A model generated the notes under the pieces. It was not told where the DNA came from and made no database searches. It was given only the letters and a program-made list of their open reading frames with translations. From Aphanomyces cochlioides (Eukaryota > Oomycota > Saprolegniomycetes > Saprolegniales > Verrucalvaceae): 64,000 bases of DNA. The translations under genes were made by a program, and so were the position numbers. The DNA lies in NCBI GenBank assembly GCA_019828595.1, contig JAHQRK010000027.1, positions 806,001 through 870,000 of the forward strand, given 5' to 3'. Below, piece by piece: positions 22,279-33,201 of this stretch (position 1 is the stretch's first letter; every line of letters starts with the position of its first letter).

Positions 22279-22502
22279 AGCTGCAAATTGGCAAGTGGAG
22301 AATGCTTGCCAGATGCTGGCATGGGCCAATGGTTTGATTGGATACACAAAGAACAATTTAAAAGCACTTTTAGACTTTAAAAGTACCTCGAGGGGTACTT
22401 TTAATATTAAAAAGTGCTTTTTAAAATAAATGCCCAGAAATTTTAAAAAGCAAAAGCATGAAAAAATCAAAAAGCATACTTTTCCCTATATTGAGCCACC
22501 CT

Positions 22503-22873
22503 ATTGGGTTATATATCTGGTGAAGTCGATGACGACCTTGTATGCTCACAAAAATGTCGTGGTACTCTAAATTAAAGGCAGCAATGCTGAAAAGATATTC
22601 TTCTGAATGCGTGCAGGCTCCCGGAATTCCAAATCCACCCAAGAGGGAAAATTACTCTCCAGTCAACTGGATTTAATTAACCTGCGAGGATGTCTCGCGT
22701 CACGTGCCAAACTTGCCGCGACATACCTCGTTGGCAGTCTATCTCACTTTATAAAACAAACAGTAAACTTTTCGAAGTTTAAATTTGCTCACAGACAAAC
22801 TCGAGGATTGTAGTCACAAGAGAGGCTCCATTCTGACTAATATGGCCAATTTATCGCTCTATGCGGATCACCT
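22503..22873. other. Spacer between Harbinger element and solo LTR
   Basis: No gene recognised. Short AT-rich sequence ending in the ACCT duplication (22870-22873) that flanks the LTR. Confidence 0.3.
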
Positions 22874-23627
22874 TGTGGCAAAGCGAGCCGCCACTCGCGA
22901 AACCGATCCAACGCGTAGGTTGGCACAAGGGGCGATGAACTATTGGCTGGAAGGTCGCCAATCGCGACGGACTACGAGTGGATTTCAGTGCTGGATTGTC
23001 CAGAATTATGACCAAGGAGCAAGCAGTACAAGTGGAAAAGCAGAGATAAACAAGCCAGAGCAGTGGCCTCCAATGGAGGGAGGGCGACCAGGCTTGCAGT
23101 CAGTGTGGTGGCCTGCTGCGAGCGTGCTACCAAGACTTATGGCCAATTGAGTGAGTGAGTAAAGGTCAGAGACCAATCGTGGAGCGAGACGGAGACAATT
23201 ACAGAGCGTGCGTGCGAAGTTAGGAGTAGCTTAGGAAACAGAGACGGTAGTTAGAGAGAGCTCTTTTTGGCTGGCGTTGAATAAACCTCTAAGTTTGTGG
23301 CGTCCCGTCGAGAGAGTTTTAGCGCCAAGAAGTTTGCAGGAGTTTCGTGGGTCTGTCGAAAACCTGCACCGTCAATCGCCCTCACCAACGCCAGTCAACG
23401 CTAGGCGTAGCTCGTGGGCAACCGAGCAACCAACCCCTTTTCCGGTCCTCCCCACTGTCCTTTTCCCCGGCAGCGGTCAACTACTGCGGACCTTCAACCC
23501 ACAGTCGCGCCTCTCCATTTCCTTCGTTCGCGTCTGGTTCACCTAAAAGCCCCAGGCGACCTCTAACCTTCCACCCCCCTTTTCTTGCGGCGAGAAGCTC
23601 GGACTTCACAGATCCGACCATCCCACA
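22874..23627 (+). repeat. Solo-LTR-like dispersed repeat, copy 2
   Basis: 754 bp with TGTGGCAAAGCGAGCC at the left and ATCCGACCATCCCACA at the right, homologous to 14315-15064. ACCT occurs immediately before the left end and immediately after the right end (23628-23631), consistent with an integrase-type target duplication of 4 bp. No gag or pol is next to it, so a solo LTR left by LTR-LTR recombination is the simplest reading. Confidence 0.7.
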
Positions 23628-23893
23628 ACCTTGTCATTCAGGATATAGTCAAAATCGCCACCACTTAACGGGGGAGACACTCTCATAAGCTTGGAATTAA
23701 GACAAAGAATGTAATTAAGCCCCACTTATCGCCCTTTTCTCTTATTTTATCAAGAGCTTACTGTACGATTATACAAGGTGGACTGGGCGAATATTGGACA
23801 AAATTTTGGTAAATTTCGACTGGAAGTTGGCAAATGTGATCCGTTTTTGGGTATGCAGCAGGAGTGAAGCCAGAAGAGAAAGTCCACAGGGAG

Positions 23894-25114
23894 ATGGAAG
23901 ATGCCGAGAGGAAAATGCGCCGACGAGCGTATATGCGCGGAATGATGAAGATGTACCGCGATGAATTCAAGAAGGAAATGGCCTACTTGCGAGGCAAGGA
24001 ATTCCAGCTCCATCGAGAAATCCACAAGCTCATTCAAGAGAAACAAGAACTTGGACAAGACAACGACACACTGACGGTTCTACCGTGGAAAGAAGTCGCA
24101 TTGGCACTCAAGCGAGATGCAGATGAGGCATCCGAAAGGCTTGATAAACTGCGCGAGGAGGTCAGCGAGCACCAACGCCTTATTCGGGAGATGGTGCGAT
24201 GGATACAGTCCCAACTGAAAATTCCAGTACGCGGGCATTCCCCCAAGACAGCTCATCCATGTTGTAGGCAATACCAAGCACAACTATGTTTACATGGCGA
24301 AACACAACTTTATTTGCAGATCCAACGTCGAGACAGCTCGCCAAAACGTGGATCACCAAACAGATTTACCACAATGCCGACCGGGTCTTCCAGAAGTACA
24401 AATATCCAACGATGGATAACCCGTGCGATCTTTACGACTTTGATATCGTGGCTTCACCAGGTGGAGTTATTGAATACATTCATCGGCGGCAATTTGATGT
24501 CAATCTTTCTGCCCGAACTCTTCTCTCCATGTATCAGAATGTCATGGGCAAGTTGCTTTCCCCCGACGCTCTGTTCCAAACCGCGGTTCGTGCCGATTTT
24601 TCCCGTAAAGCTCATTTTTCTGCAGGTTTCCGAAGACAACGATGCAACGAAGCTTCATACGATGCATTTCCCCCATGACGAAGTGATGCATTTGCTCACT
24701 GGAATGTTTGAGTCGGAGAATCGCAGCATTTTCGTTGGCCAGGAAATCCTCCAAGATGATCTTTTACCCAAAGATAAACCAAAACAGCGTAGCCGCATGC
24801 TCTGGTTAGACTTGCCCTGGATTTAGATTTACTGACCTGTTCTTCGAAGGTATGAAGTTGTTCCTCTGGCACCAAACAAGTCAAGAGTCCGTGGCTTGTA
24901 CATTTTCACGCAGTTTATCACACACGAATGGGAACCACTTCCATTTGAAGACGAAGCGAGTCGTTGGGGATTCGATGCCTCGTTGTACCCTGAACATCTC
25001 CAGTACCAAAAGTTCTGTCAGCATGTCATGACGCTTGCCAGTCAAAAGCACATTGTCTCGAGAAACCTCGTGAATCAGTACTTGAGTACTCAAGTCCTTT
25101 CTGAAGATGGGTGA
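23894..25114 (+). CDS. bZIP-like/START-like family protein, member E
   Basis: Four exons from the ATG at 23894 (MEDAERKMRRRAYM). Introns begin with GTACGC at 24232, GTTCGT near 24584 and GTTAGA near 24805. The basic region RRRAYMRGMMKMYRDEFKKE leads to a coiled coil and LPWKEVALAL. Exon 2 has TWRNTTLFADPTSRQLAKTW, KQIYHNADRVFQ and YIHRRQFDVNL; exon 3 has DEVMHLLTGMFESENRSIFV and QRSRMLW; exon 4 starts YEVVPLAPNKSRVRGLY and contains FEDEASRWGFD. It is the closest relative of D, J and K. It lies just downstream of the solo LTR, whose right end is 266 bp before the start codon. Confidence 0.8.
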
Positions 25115-25759
25115 AACATCTTGGAAAACAACATCCTTCAGGCACAATTCATCATGAACAACGAAGGTCTGACCCTCTATCTAGTGAAGCTTCTAACATG
25201 GCCCCCATTAACAAGGCGTAAAAGCACCTTTGCTGTCGTTTATCCCATGCCACACACCGAGCACCGTTCCCTCGATTGAAAGCAGTGGTAACCTTCACAG
25301 TCGATCAAATTCAAAGATTCAGGGCTTGAAAGTCCCCCCAGCTGATCTTTCAAGCGTTGTTTTCGCTGATGACTCAACCTGGCTGTTACTTGAGTAGATG
25401 CTGGATGGAATTACTTGGCTATCCTGGCGGATCTCCCATTGCTCCATTTGTTCACAAGGGCAGTCGGTAGAGGGGCGACACACGTCAAATCCACCCAGGT
25501 TACAGTGGCTTGCAAATGGCTTCATATAATTGCAAATTGTAAGCTACAAGGCTGTATGACTTCGTGCATACTACCCAGGGCATATGGGCGTTATTGATTG
25601 CATTTACTGAGCCAAGAAACAACGAAGAACGGTCGCAATGAAGATTCCATGAAGTTGGCGATGTCATGGTCAATGTTATCCTTGAAAATTTATAGAAGTG
25701 GAAAACTCTAGAATTCAATAACCTGTAATAGTGTATATTTAAAACCTGTGTATTTCGAT
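25115..25759. other. Intergenic region between members E and F
   Basis: No gene recognised in this 0.6 kb. It should contain the 3' end of E and the promoter of F; a TATTTAAAA stretch lies at about 25737, just upstream of the F start. Confidence 0.3.
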
Positions 25760-26948
25760 ATGTCACGCCATAATGCAGTTCAGACGATGGGGGACAAGGA
25801 TCAGCTGGCGGCCAAGCGCCAGTATTTCCGCGATAGACAGAGAGAGCATCGCAAGAAGACGCGTTTTAAACAGTCCAAATTGCTTCGGGAGATTCAAGAC
25901 ATGGAAGCTCTGCTCGAAATGGCCAAGACGAAAGGCATCCGGCCAGTTTTGAAACCTTCGTCCAAGAGAGATCTGCTACTCCCGTGGCAAGTCGTTGCTC
26001 ATGCTTTGAAAGAAGCGCGAGAGATATCCGAGCGAGAGAAGATTGAATTGTATCGACGGATCAACGCCAATACGACTGTCATTCGAGATATGGAGCGATT
26101 CACACTGGTACGAGTCTCCTAATAGGACTCAATTCAACACTTTTTCAGATGCATCAATCGGTTCCATCGTGGCGACATGTGAGTCTTATGGCAAATCCCG
26201 AGTCAAGACGGCTTGGAAAGTCGTGGATTACCACACAAATGTTCATGAACAAGACTCGCATGTTTCAAGAATACAAGTTTCCACCGCCAGATTCCACCGA
26301 ACGTTATTCGCATTATGATGTTGTCTTTACAGAAGAATGCTATTTCCTCATCCAGCGCTCTCAGAACTTCTTTGAGACGTCCATGGAAGCATTCCGACGA
26401 ATGAACCACCGACGGCTCTGTTCGTTGCTTCTTCTCGCTGCTTGTGTCGATCAAGAGCAAAATGTAAGACTTACGCCATCGATGAAGACTTAAATGGCTA
26501 GGCTGAGGAGCCTGACATGCGTCGACAGATTACCCACATGGGGGAATGCGTCAATCTACTCCTGGGGGAGTTTTGGTCTGGCACAGATCAATGCACGCAC
26601 GTTGTACAGCAAATCCAAGACGACGAATGCTGGCCCCATGACTATCGCCAGCGCAATCGATCGACGTGGATTGAAATGACACACGTCGGTCCAAAGCGCA
26701 CGAAAATTCGAGCGTTGTCGATTATTTCGCAAAGCCGAACGAGCCGCGGATTTGTTCCTCGCAAAGAAGAGTCTGCCTACTTGGAGCTCAGTGGTGTTGC
26801 CACCACCGACGAGATGTTTCGACGCCAAATGCTTTCACGAACATCGCGGAATGCTCGGCCAGTGAATAACGATATTCCCACCACTCTCGCCATGCTAGAG
26901 GCCGAAATTGAAGCTGAACGCCTCGAAAAACTAGCCGATGAAGCATAA
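25760..26948 (+). CDS. bZIP-like/START-like family protein, member F (third intron absent)
   Basis: Three exons from the ATG at 25760. The basic region is KRQYFRDRQREHRKKTRF, very like member B, followed by LPWQVVAHAL. Intron 1 is 26109-26148 and intron 2 begins at 26464 (GTAAGA). Exon 2 carries SWRHVSLMANPESRRLGKSW and TQMFMNKTRMFQ. Exon 3 runs straight through the usual third splice site: RQRNRSTWIEMTHVGPKRTK is continuous, with no GT donor at the Trp codon. The C-terminus is longer and less conserved than in other members and ends in an acidic helix (LEAEIEAERLEKLADEA). Loss of one intron suggests a cDNA-mediated event or precise intron loss. Confidence 0.75.
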
Positions 26949-27080
26949 CCAACTGATTCAATGGCCTAATTTATACTAGTATATCGTTGATTGGCTCCAA
27001 ATTTCTATTTTTAGACTTTGATTTACAAATTTCATTGGTTAAAATGCAAATATTGCACACTATTAAATGTAATTTCATTA

Positions 27081-27700
27081 GAGCATCCGCACCGCACAGG
27101 CCAAATGGCATGCTAAACCTAAATATAGCATACATGCGAGGAAAACCGGCCTACACCGCGTAGTACATATCGCATTCTATTTTAGCGTAGTGGAAACTGC
27201 TAGGGAAAACTACCCTACGAGAATACACTATATTGTAAAGCGCATCTGTTGAGTCACACCGCTGCCATGCCCGAAGAAAGCGCGCCAAAGCGCCTACGCG
27301 GAAAGAATTCCGTCAAGTTACGACGAAAAACTTTGTTCCAGTTGGTTGACGATATCTCAAGACTCTATCATGGGGAATGGCCAGAGGCTGGACGCGTTTT
27401 GGCTGCGTGTTGCCGATGATTTCAACGCTGGAACTCACGAGAATGATGAATGGTACCGTTCAGAGGCGTCGCTGTAGTCGCATTGGAGTGGGCTACAAGC
27501 CGTTGAATGTAAAGATCCACGAGGTCATCATCAGTCTCGACAGTATGAGAGCAGCTGGGATTGACAGAGAACATATGGCAATTGGCTTTGCAATAGCGTT
27601 TACAATGGCTCGCGGTGTGGAGATTCGAGTTCTCCATGCTAAACTTTGATTTACGCATTCCAATTTTAGCCTAACGATACCCTACGCGGTGCGGATGCTC
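27081..27700. mobile_element. Harbinger-type MITE (620 bp)
   Basis: Terminal inverted repeats GAGCATCCGCACCGC at the left and its complement at the right (GCGGTGCGGATGCTC), flanked by TTA on both sides (27078-27080 and 27701-27703). TTA duplications and a GAGCATC start are classic for PIF/Harbinger non-autonomous elements. An internal frame from 27267 (MPEESAPKRLRGKN, about 50 codons) is probably the remnant of an N-terminal Myb-like or DNA-binding exon. Confidence 0.8.
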
Positions 27701-27703
27701 TTA

Positions 27704-28749
27704 CAATGCATACTTTGCACAAAGTGCAAAAATCGCTGTGTTGACAACGCATGCTCCAACTTCACAGCTATTTTGTAATGCACCAGACGTGCAGCTTCGT
27801 TCACATACATACCGATAGACTCGTTTGGATTTACATCTTGCATTGAAGCATAGCCAGAAAAGATAAACAGATCCGAAAAACAAGGGCATAGCGGTTGAAA
27901 ATGTGATAAATATAGAACCAAGACACGCTATCCGCATTAACGAGCTACATCACAGTCTCCCTCGGGAAGCTCAAGAGTCAAGTTTAGTCGAGAAAACATG
28001 GAAATCGACCAATGCGTGGAAACCGTTGTCGGTGTTGACGACCGAGACCAGAGGCATGATAGGGACGAGCTAACGTTAACCTGAAGATCAATTTTCGGTG
28101 GTTGGCGCGAGGTTTTGACCAATCAAAGCCCAAACGATAGCTGAAATGAGCCAAAAATACTAACAATCGCGTAGCGATATCGATTGCTATGTCGAGTGCG
28201 GCCCTTTGGCCTCACTTGGTGGAATCCAATTTCATAGCGTCCATATGAGTGCATCGTCAGGAAGGCCACCGTTGAGCCCCGGGAAGTCTCCAGTGGCAGC
28301 AAATGCGAAAACTGAATTGCCCCGTCGTCAGACTTGGATCCATCCATAGTTTGCCTCTGGAGGAATGGAAGACGAACTGCTTGCAACCCAAGTGCCAGGG
28401 TACTGTAAATCATGCCCAGCTAGCCACAAGAATTTTGTCGACGGCAGATCCTATGTTCGGGCGTCGACCTTTGCGTCCTTCACCACTTGAAAAATCCCCT
28501 CGGCATCCACGTGGCTCCAACCAAGGTACAGATAAACCTGCTTGTTTGAACAACGCGCGGTGGAGTGGGATTCTTGTTCAATTCCAAAGGTGTTCAGCTA
28601 TAGCTTTATCGAAGCGTTAGTTTATGCATACAAATTTCAAGTTACTAATTTACCGTATGGTATCAGGACATTTCCATAAGTAACGTCTGTCGTTCATCAA
28701 TCAATTTTAGTATACTCTACTATTAATAGTACTCTATCAATCAATACAC
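27704..28749. other. Intergenic region, no gene recognised
   Basis: Several minus-strand frames of 60-96 codons exist (for example 28123-28413) but none resembles a known domain or has family support. I see no convincing feature. Confidence 0.3.
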
Positions 28750-28861
28750 TCTACTCTGTCTCAACCGAGCACTTGAAGCGCTTCTTGATGTGTTCGTATG
28801 GGGTGCCTTCATCGATCATCTTCAGCATGGTGACTTTGTCTTCCATGCTCAAGTCGACCAT
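28750..28861 (-). pseudogene. CENP-B/pogo-type helix-turn-helix fragment
   Basis: Minus-strand stretch from an ATG at 28861 reading about MEDKVTMLKMIDEGTP and then KKRFKCSVET, possibly with a 1 nt slip in a G run near 28800. It resembles the first helix-turn-helix of pogo/CENP-B transposases (K..L..I..G....KRF.VS..T). Nothing further of a transposase follows, so it is at most a relic. Confidence 0.3.
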
Positions 28862-29458
28862 CCTTCCACCAAGACTAACAATGTGTGGCTAACCAACGAT
28901 GTGTTCTGACGTTACGTAGTACAACTCATATTTGATCAAATTACTTCGTTTAGCATGAGAGGTTTTTGTTCAATCTACCAGGGTCGACATATATGGAAAT
29001 CTGTCCGTGGATTGAAAACCTGTTCAGTTCGAAAGGCGTTTAGCTATCCGAGGTGTTTAAACTAGCAGGTTTTTCTGTATGTTCTGGTCGTAGTCTGATC
29101 TCGTCGTCTGATCTCGACTGCACTCAAACTGGACCGAGTTGGTCTTTCGTTGTCGTTCTGGTCAGGGTACGAACTTCCTCCTCGTTCTTCGTCCATTCCA
29201 CGTTGAATGATGCAAGCAGCAGTCCATCTATCAACCAAAGAGTCGAAATTATCGTCGTGGCTTGTGCAACAATCAGAAAACCCCAAATCGTTCATGACTA
29301 TGACAAAGTTTCCATTGCTTTCCTCTGTCTTTTGTGGTTATTCGATAGATGCTGGCCATCCAAATCGACCCGATCCAACTTGATTTTCCCTCCACATGTT
29401 TAAGCTTTAAAGCATAAGGTATATCGAATTGATTGGCTGATATCCTTCAAAGTTATGA
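28862..29458. other. Intergenic region, no gene recognised
   Basis: No recognisable domain in either strand. A 77-116 codon pair of overlapping frames at 29053-29403 has no family resemblance and I do not call it a gene. Confidence 0.3.
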
Positions 29459-29597
29459 TATGAAGGCACGGAAAACAAAATCAGACTTATTGCCAATCAG
29501 ACAGTTTGGTGTTACGTATACAGCGCTATAGAGCGCGTCTGTGGCTACATATTAATTTTGCGAGGAAGTCCGATTTTGTTTTCCGTGCCTTCATATG
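29459..29597. repeat. Short inverted-repeat element (about 140 bp)
   Basis: ATATGAAGGCACGGAAAACA at the left and its near-perfect complement at the right, with the arm extending through AAATC[A/G]GACTT, about 30 bp arms in all, enclosing about 80 bp. Probably a miniature foldback or MITE. No target duplication was identified. Confidence 0.6.
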
Positions 29598-29963
29598 AGC
29601 CTTATCCTCCAAATTTAGCAATACATGTAACCGGTATTTCCATTCAATTTGTCAAGATACGAACTTGCAGGCGCGTTGCCTGTAGCATGTTTAGTTTCTC
29701 AGTGCGGTTCCACATCTTTCGCATCGGCGTCTGGTCTGTTTACTCCAACGCTCCATCTGCAGTCGGACTTTGTGGCTTTGGCGGTACCACCGATGCTTTG
29801 AAAAATCATTTTTATGTATTTTTAATTCTAATTTGGAAACTCATTGATTTTTTAAATTAATTTATTAAAATACAATTTTTGGAATTTCGAGTCAGATGGT
29901 TTGAGGCGCAGAATGAGGTGCGTATTGTAATAAAAACGCACGACAAGCAACAGAAGACGCACG

Positions 29964-31118
29964 ATGGTCGGACATCCGAATCCCCATAGTCCATCCATGG
30001 CTCAGACGACCGACGCTGCCAAGGCCAAGGCCCGCGAATACAACCGCAAGATGAAGCGACTCTATCGCCGGGAAGAAAAGCTGGAGATGGAGTACCTTCA
30101 GAACAAGGTTCGTTCGCTGGAAGCCGCGCTTTTGGACGCGAAACGCGCTGCTGTCCTCTCTTGGAAAGAAGTTGCCTCTGCGTTGCGAGAAAATGCAATG
30201 CTCTCCGTCACGCAAAATCGAGCACTCAAGGCGCAAGTGGAAGAAAAGCAACGTGTGATTGATGGCATGAAGGCGTGGATTGCTTCGTTGCAGGTATACA
30301 TGCGATCGAGTGCATCCACTCTGACGTGCTCCTCATAGCAACCATCATGGCGTAATGTGGCTCTTCCCTCTGACCCTCATGTCCAGATCCTTGGCAAGGA
30401 GTTGCTCATCAAGCAAATGCGCCAAGCGAAGGACAATGCATTTCAAAACCAAGCGTTTCCATCCAAGGATCAATTTGTATCTCTCGACATTGCATGCAAC
30501 TCGGACAATGGCGTTCAAGTCACATTGGCGTGGCAATTCTGCCTGCCCATGCAGTTTTCTCTTGCTCAAGACTTTCTATCAAGACACGTCTGTTCCTTCT
30601 TAATGGTCGGGGGCTTGTATTCTGACGATTTCCCTTCGGTACGTTATTGCCATGGGCTCTTCCTCTCATACTTGTAGACGCTGGTCGAGCCTGGCTCCTC
30701 CAAGTTTATCCGTCGGATGGAAATCCCCCAGGGAGAAGTCATGCAAGTCCTTTGCGGGTATATCCAAGAGCCCAGCTCGTCCACCTTGGTCGTTCAGGGC
30801 ATCGATGTGTCTCTGGAAAATTCGCAATACCAGCATAAGCGCCATGCCTGGTACAAACATAGCCACAAGATCCTTTCTCATCCCCTTGGTAGGTTTGAAA
30901 TGCGTCCGTCCGGCGAAGGCGCCACTATTGTTCGTATGATTGGCGTAACTAGCCATGGTTATTACCCAGACAGATGCCTTACAATGCAGGAAGAAGCTCA
31001 AAGCTGGGGCTACGACTTGCGCGACGACTCTCCTGATGGTTTGTACTACTTAAGACAGCATGTCGCGCACGTCGTGAACGCCAACATTGCAAGGAAGCGG
31101 AAATCCATGGAGGAGTAA
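29964..31118 (+). CDS. bZIP-like/START-like family protein, member G
   Basis: Starts at the ATG at 29964. The basic region is KAREYNRKMKRLYRREEKLE, followed by LSWKEVASAL and MKAWIASLQ. Intron 1 starts with GTATAC at 30294; exon 2 has SWRNVALPSDPHVQILGKEL; intron 2 begins GTACGT at 30640. Exon 3 has EVMQVLCGYI. A 42 nt in-frame stretch (GTACAAACATAG to CCCTTGGTAG) near 30850 has GT and AG ends and splits TG|G exactly as in other members, so it is probably intron 3 although the frame reads through it. The C-terminus has EEAQSWGYDLRDD. In the YHN position of exon 2 this copy reads QMRQAKDNAF, so it is diverged. Confidence 0.7.
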
Positions 31119-31181
31119 TCTACATGTAATATTTATTGTAACCCCTACTTCCCTCTCACTCCAACCTTCCGCATCTCCTCG

Positions 31182-32587
31182 TCATAGAGTTGGCGACGAT
31201 GGAGCTATCGTTCGTTCGATATACCGTTCGTCACTTCGTTCATACAAAACTGTCGTCTGTGGCAGAACGGCTTGGCGGAAGATTCGCTGATTGACTTCGG
31301 CGGCTTTGGACGCATCTAATTCAACGCCCCAGTCGAGAGCTTCGACATGGAATGGAACATAGCCTTCGGGGGTAAAACTTTGGGAGAAGCGGTATAAAAT
31401 GCGCCGACGCCATACGCTCGACGCCACACGTTGAAGCTCAGTCCTGGACAGAGCTACTGAGGTGAACGATGCTGTGAAGACTTACCACCACGTGCGGTTT
31501 CGTTGACGTCGAGGTGGGCCAATCAATTCGTCGTCAAGGATTTGCTGCGCCACGAAGACACACCTATCAGGCTCGTAGAATTCGCCAGAGAGAAGATTGA
31601 TGCGTTCGTCGCGGTGTGTGATCATTTGATGAAGAAAGGTCTTGCCGGAAATCTCAGTAATTGTCTAGACGAGAAAGTGAAGTCTCTGAATGCCAAGGGG
31701 GAGACATACGTTGGGTGGAATGTCATAAGGTCCATCAACCATCAAGATAGAGCAGAGATGATGACGATAGAGCTCTGTGATCTTTTCGCGAGGGAGATCT
31801 TCCTCGAATTGACGACAGAGAACAAAGTGAGCACAGTTGTCTTCGAATTCAACGTCGATGTATTGCATGCCTTCATCAGATTCGATCGGGGGACACCTGT
31901 ATCGCTGGAACATAGCCTCAGCGTTGTGGTACAACTGCTCCGTGATCCATTCCTTTCCAAGGAATCGCGTCGACGGATTCGAGAAGAGAGTTACATTCTG
32001 CCACGTGCTCGTTGGATATTCCGGAGCTCTCTACAGCCTTGGATTAGTCTCACGCTTGACGACCACAGATTAATCACCGCTATTGGTTGCTGTGCTGAGA
32101 CCCATCGCTTCATCTCTTTAAAAATGTGTTGGAGATATTGAATACGACCTTGAAGAAAGGTTGCATCCGACGCCGAGGCTTCGTTTGCTTCAAGAAGGAC
32201 CATGGCGACATCTTTCCATGACAAAGCAGTGCTCGAATCATCTTCGTCGGCGGTGGTTGCGAGCTGTGACTCTGGTGTGTGCTGTGCTCGACGCCGTTTC
32301 CGAATCTGTAGTCGTTGCTGCTCGGCCTCCAACTCGGGTATTTTCTGCCTCAAGTCCGCCATTTCTTCCTTCATTTCTTGCCGGTAGATTCGCATCATAG
32401 TTCTTATGTACTCGCGCTTCTTTAATCGAGCCCTGTCGGCCTTATCCATCGGCGAATCTGCCGCCGTCGCACCGTTCTTTGTCATGCTGCTTTGTGACAA
32501 ATTTGACAAGTTGTATCCGGATAATTCAGCCACTGTAACGTTAGCGTGTTGTTCGGCACAATTTGACTTATCCCTCTTATTCCTCAT
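31182..32587 (-). CDS. bZIP-like/START-like family protein, member H
   Basis: Starts at the ATG at 32587, or at 32485 if the shorter form is used. The basic region is KKREYIRTMMRIYRQEMKEE with a second basic run (IRKRRRAQH), then LSWKDVAMVL and MKRWVSAQQ. Exon 2 resumes at ST WQNVTLFSNPSTRFLGKEW and has EQLYHNAEAMFQRY. Exon 3 includes LLSGEFYEPDRCVFVAQQIL. The third intron, starting GTAAGT near 31486, splits a Trp codon. Exon 4 has ILYRFSQSFTPEGYVPFHVE and EALDWGVELD and ends at 31182. The first donor (GTGATT) is weaker than the GTACG seen in siblings. It is convergent with member G, 63 bp apart. Confidence 0.7.
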
Positions 32588-33201
32588 ACTCTTGAGAAAA
32601 TATAACCTTCATATAGTTCCAGATTAGTCTCTTATTGCCTGGAGATCAACGGGGAATGAACTTTTCCATCCAAACCACATCACGAGAAACATGTTTTCCT
32701 TCCTCTGAGGATACTGTGTACCTACCGTATTTATATATCCGGATAATGTTATCCTCTTGAATCTTTTCGTTTTGTCCAATAAAATATTAACTTATCGTTT
32801 GGTTTAGTCTTCTTTTATACTCTTCGCGCATTACTGGCAACTGATTCTTCTTCTTTTATTGCATGTAGAGGGTAAGACTCAATGGACTTCAAATCTATCG
32901 TGAAGCTAATCAGTCTGTTGTTCTCTTTGCGGAGAGCAATTACAATAACCTCACAGGAAGTCGAGTCACGTTAAGACGGCGGAGGAGGATATAGAATATG
33001 AAGCTCAAATGCTAAGACTATGTTGCTTATGAAGCGTTGGTCTGCATTGATGCTCTTTCGAAGAAATGGAGGGGAGATTTCATGCACGTCGATTGTTGTG
33101 AGGTCATCATAACTCGTTAAGTGAGATTGTCCAACACTCAGTAAATCCTTTATAAGCTCAAGAATCCCAATGAAGCAACAAATGCATGATCAGTTGTTTA
33201 A
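32588..33201. other. Intergenic region, no gene recognised
   Basis: AT-rich, no supported frame. It is the shared upstream region of member H and downstream region of the EGF-like gene. Confidence 0.3.

Larger units (their letters stand above)
19820..22502. mobile_element. PIF/Harbinger transposon, apparently complete
   Basis: The termini are imperfect inverted repeats: AGGGTGGCTCAATTTAGAGA at the left and the complement of AGGGTGGCTCAATATAGGGA at the right, flanked by ATT on both sides (19817-19819 and 22503-22505). The 2683 bp hold the two-gene set expected for this superfamily: a DDE transposase on the plus strand and a Myb/SANT-like protein on the minus strand, converging with their stops three bases apart. 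A hairpin-forming stretch at about 22355-22430 (AAAAGCACTTTT, AAAAGTAC, GTACTTTT, AAAAAGTGC) lies inside the right end. Both genes read intact, so it may be autonomous. Confidence 0.85.
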
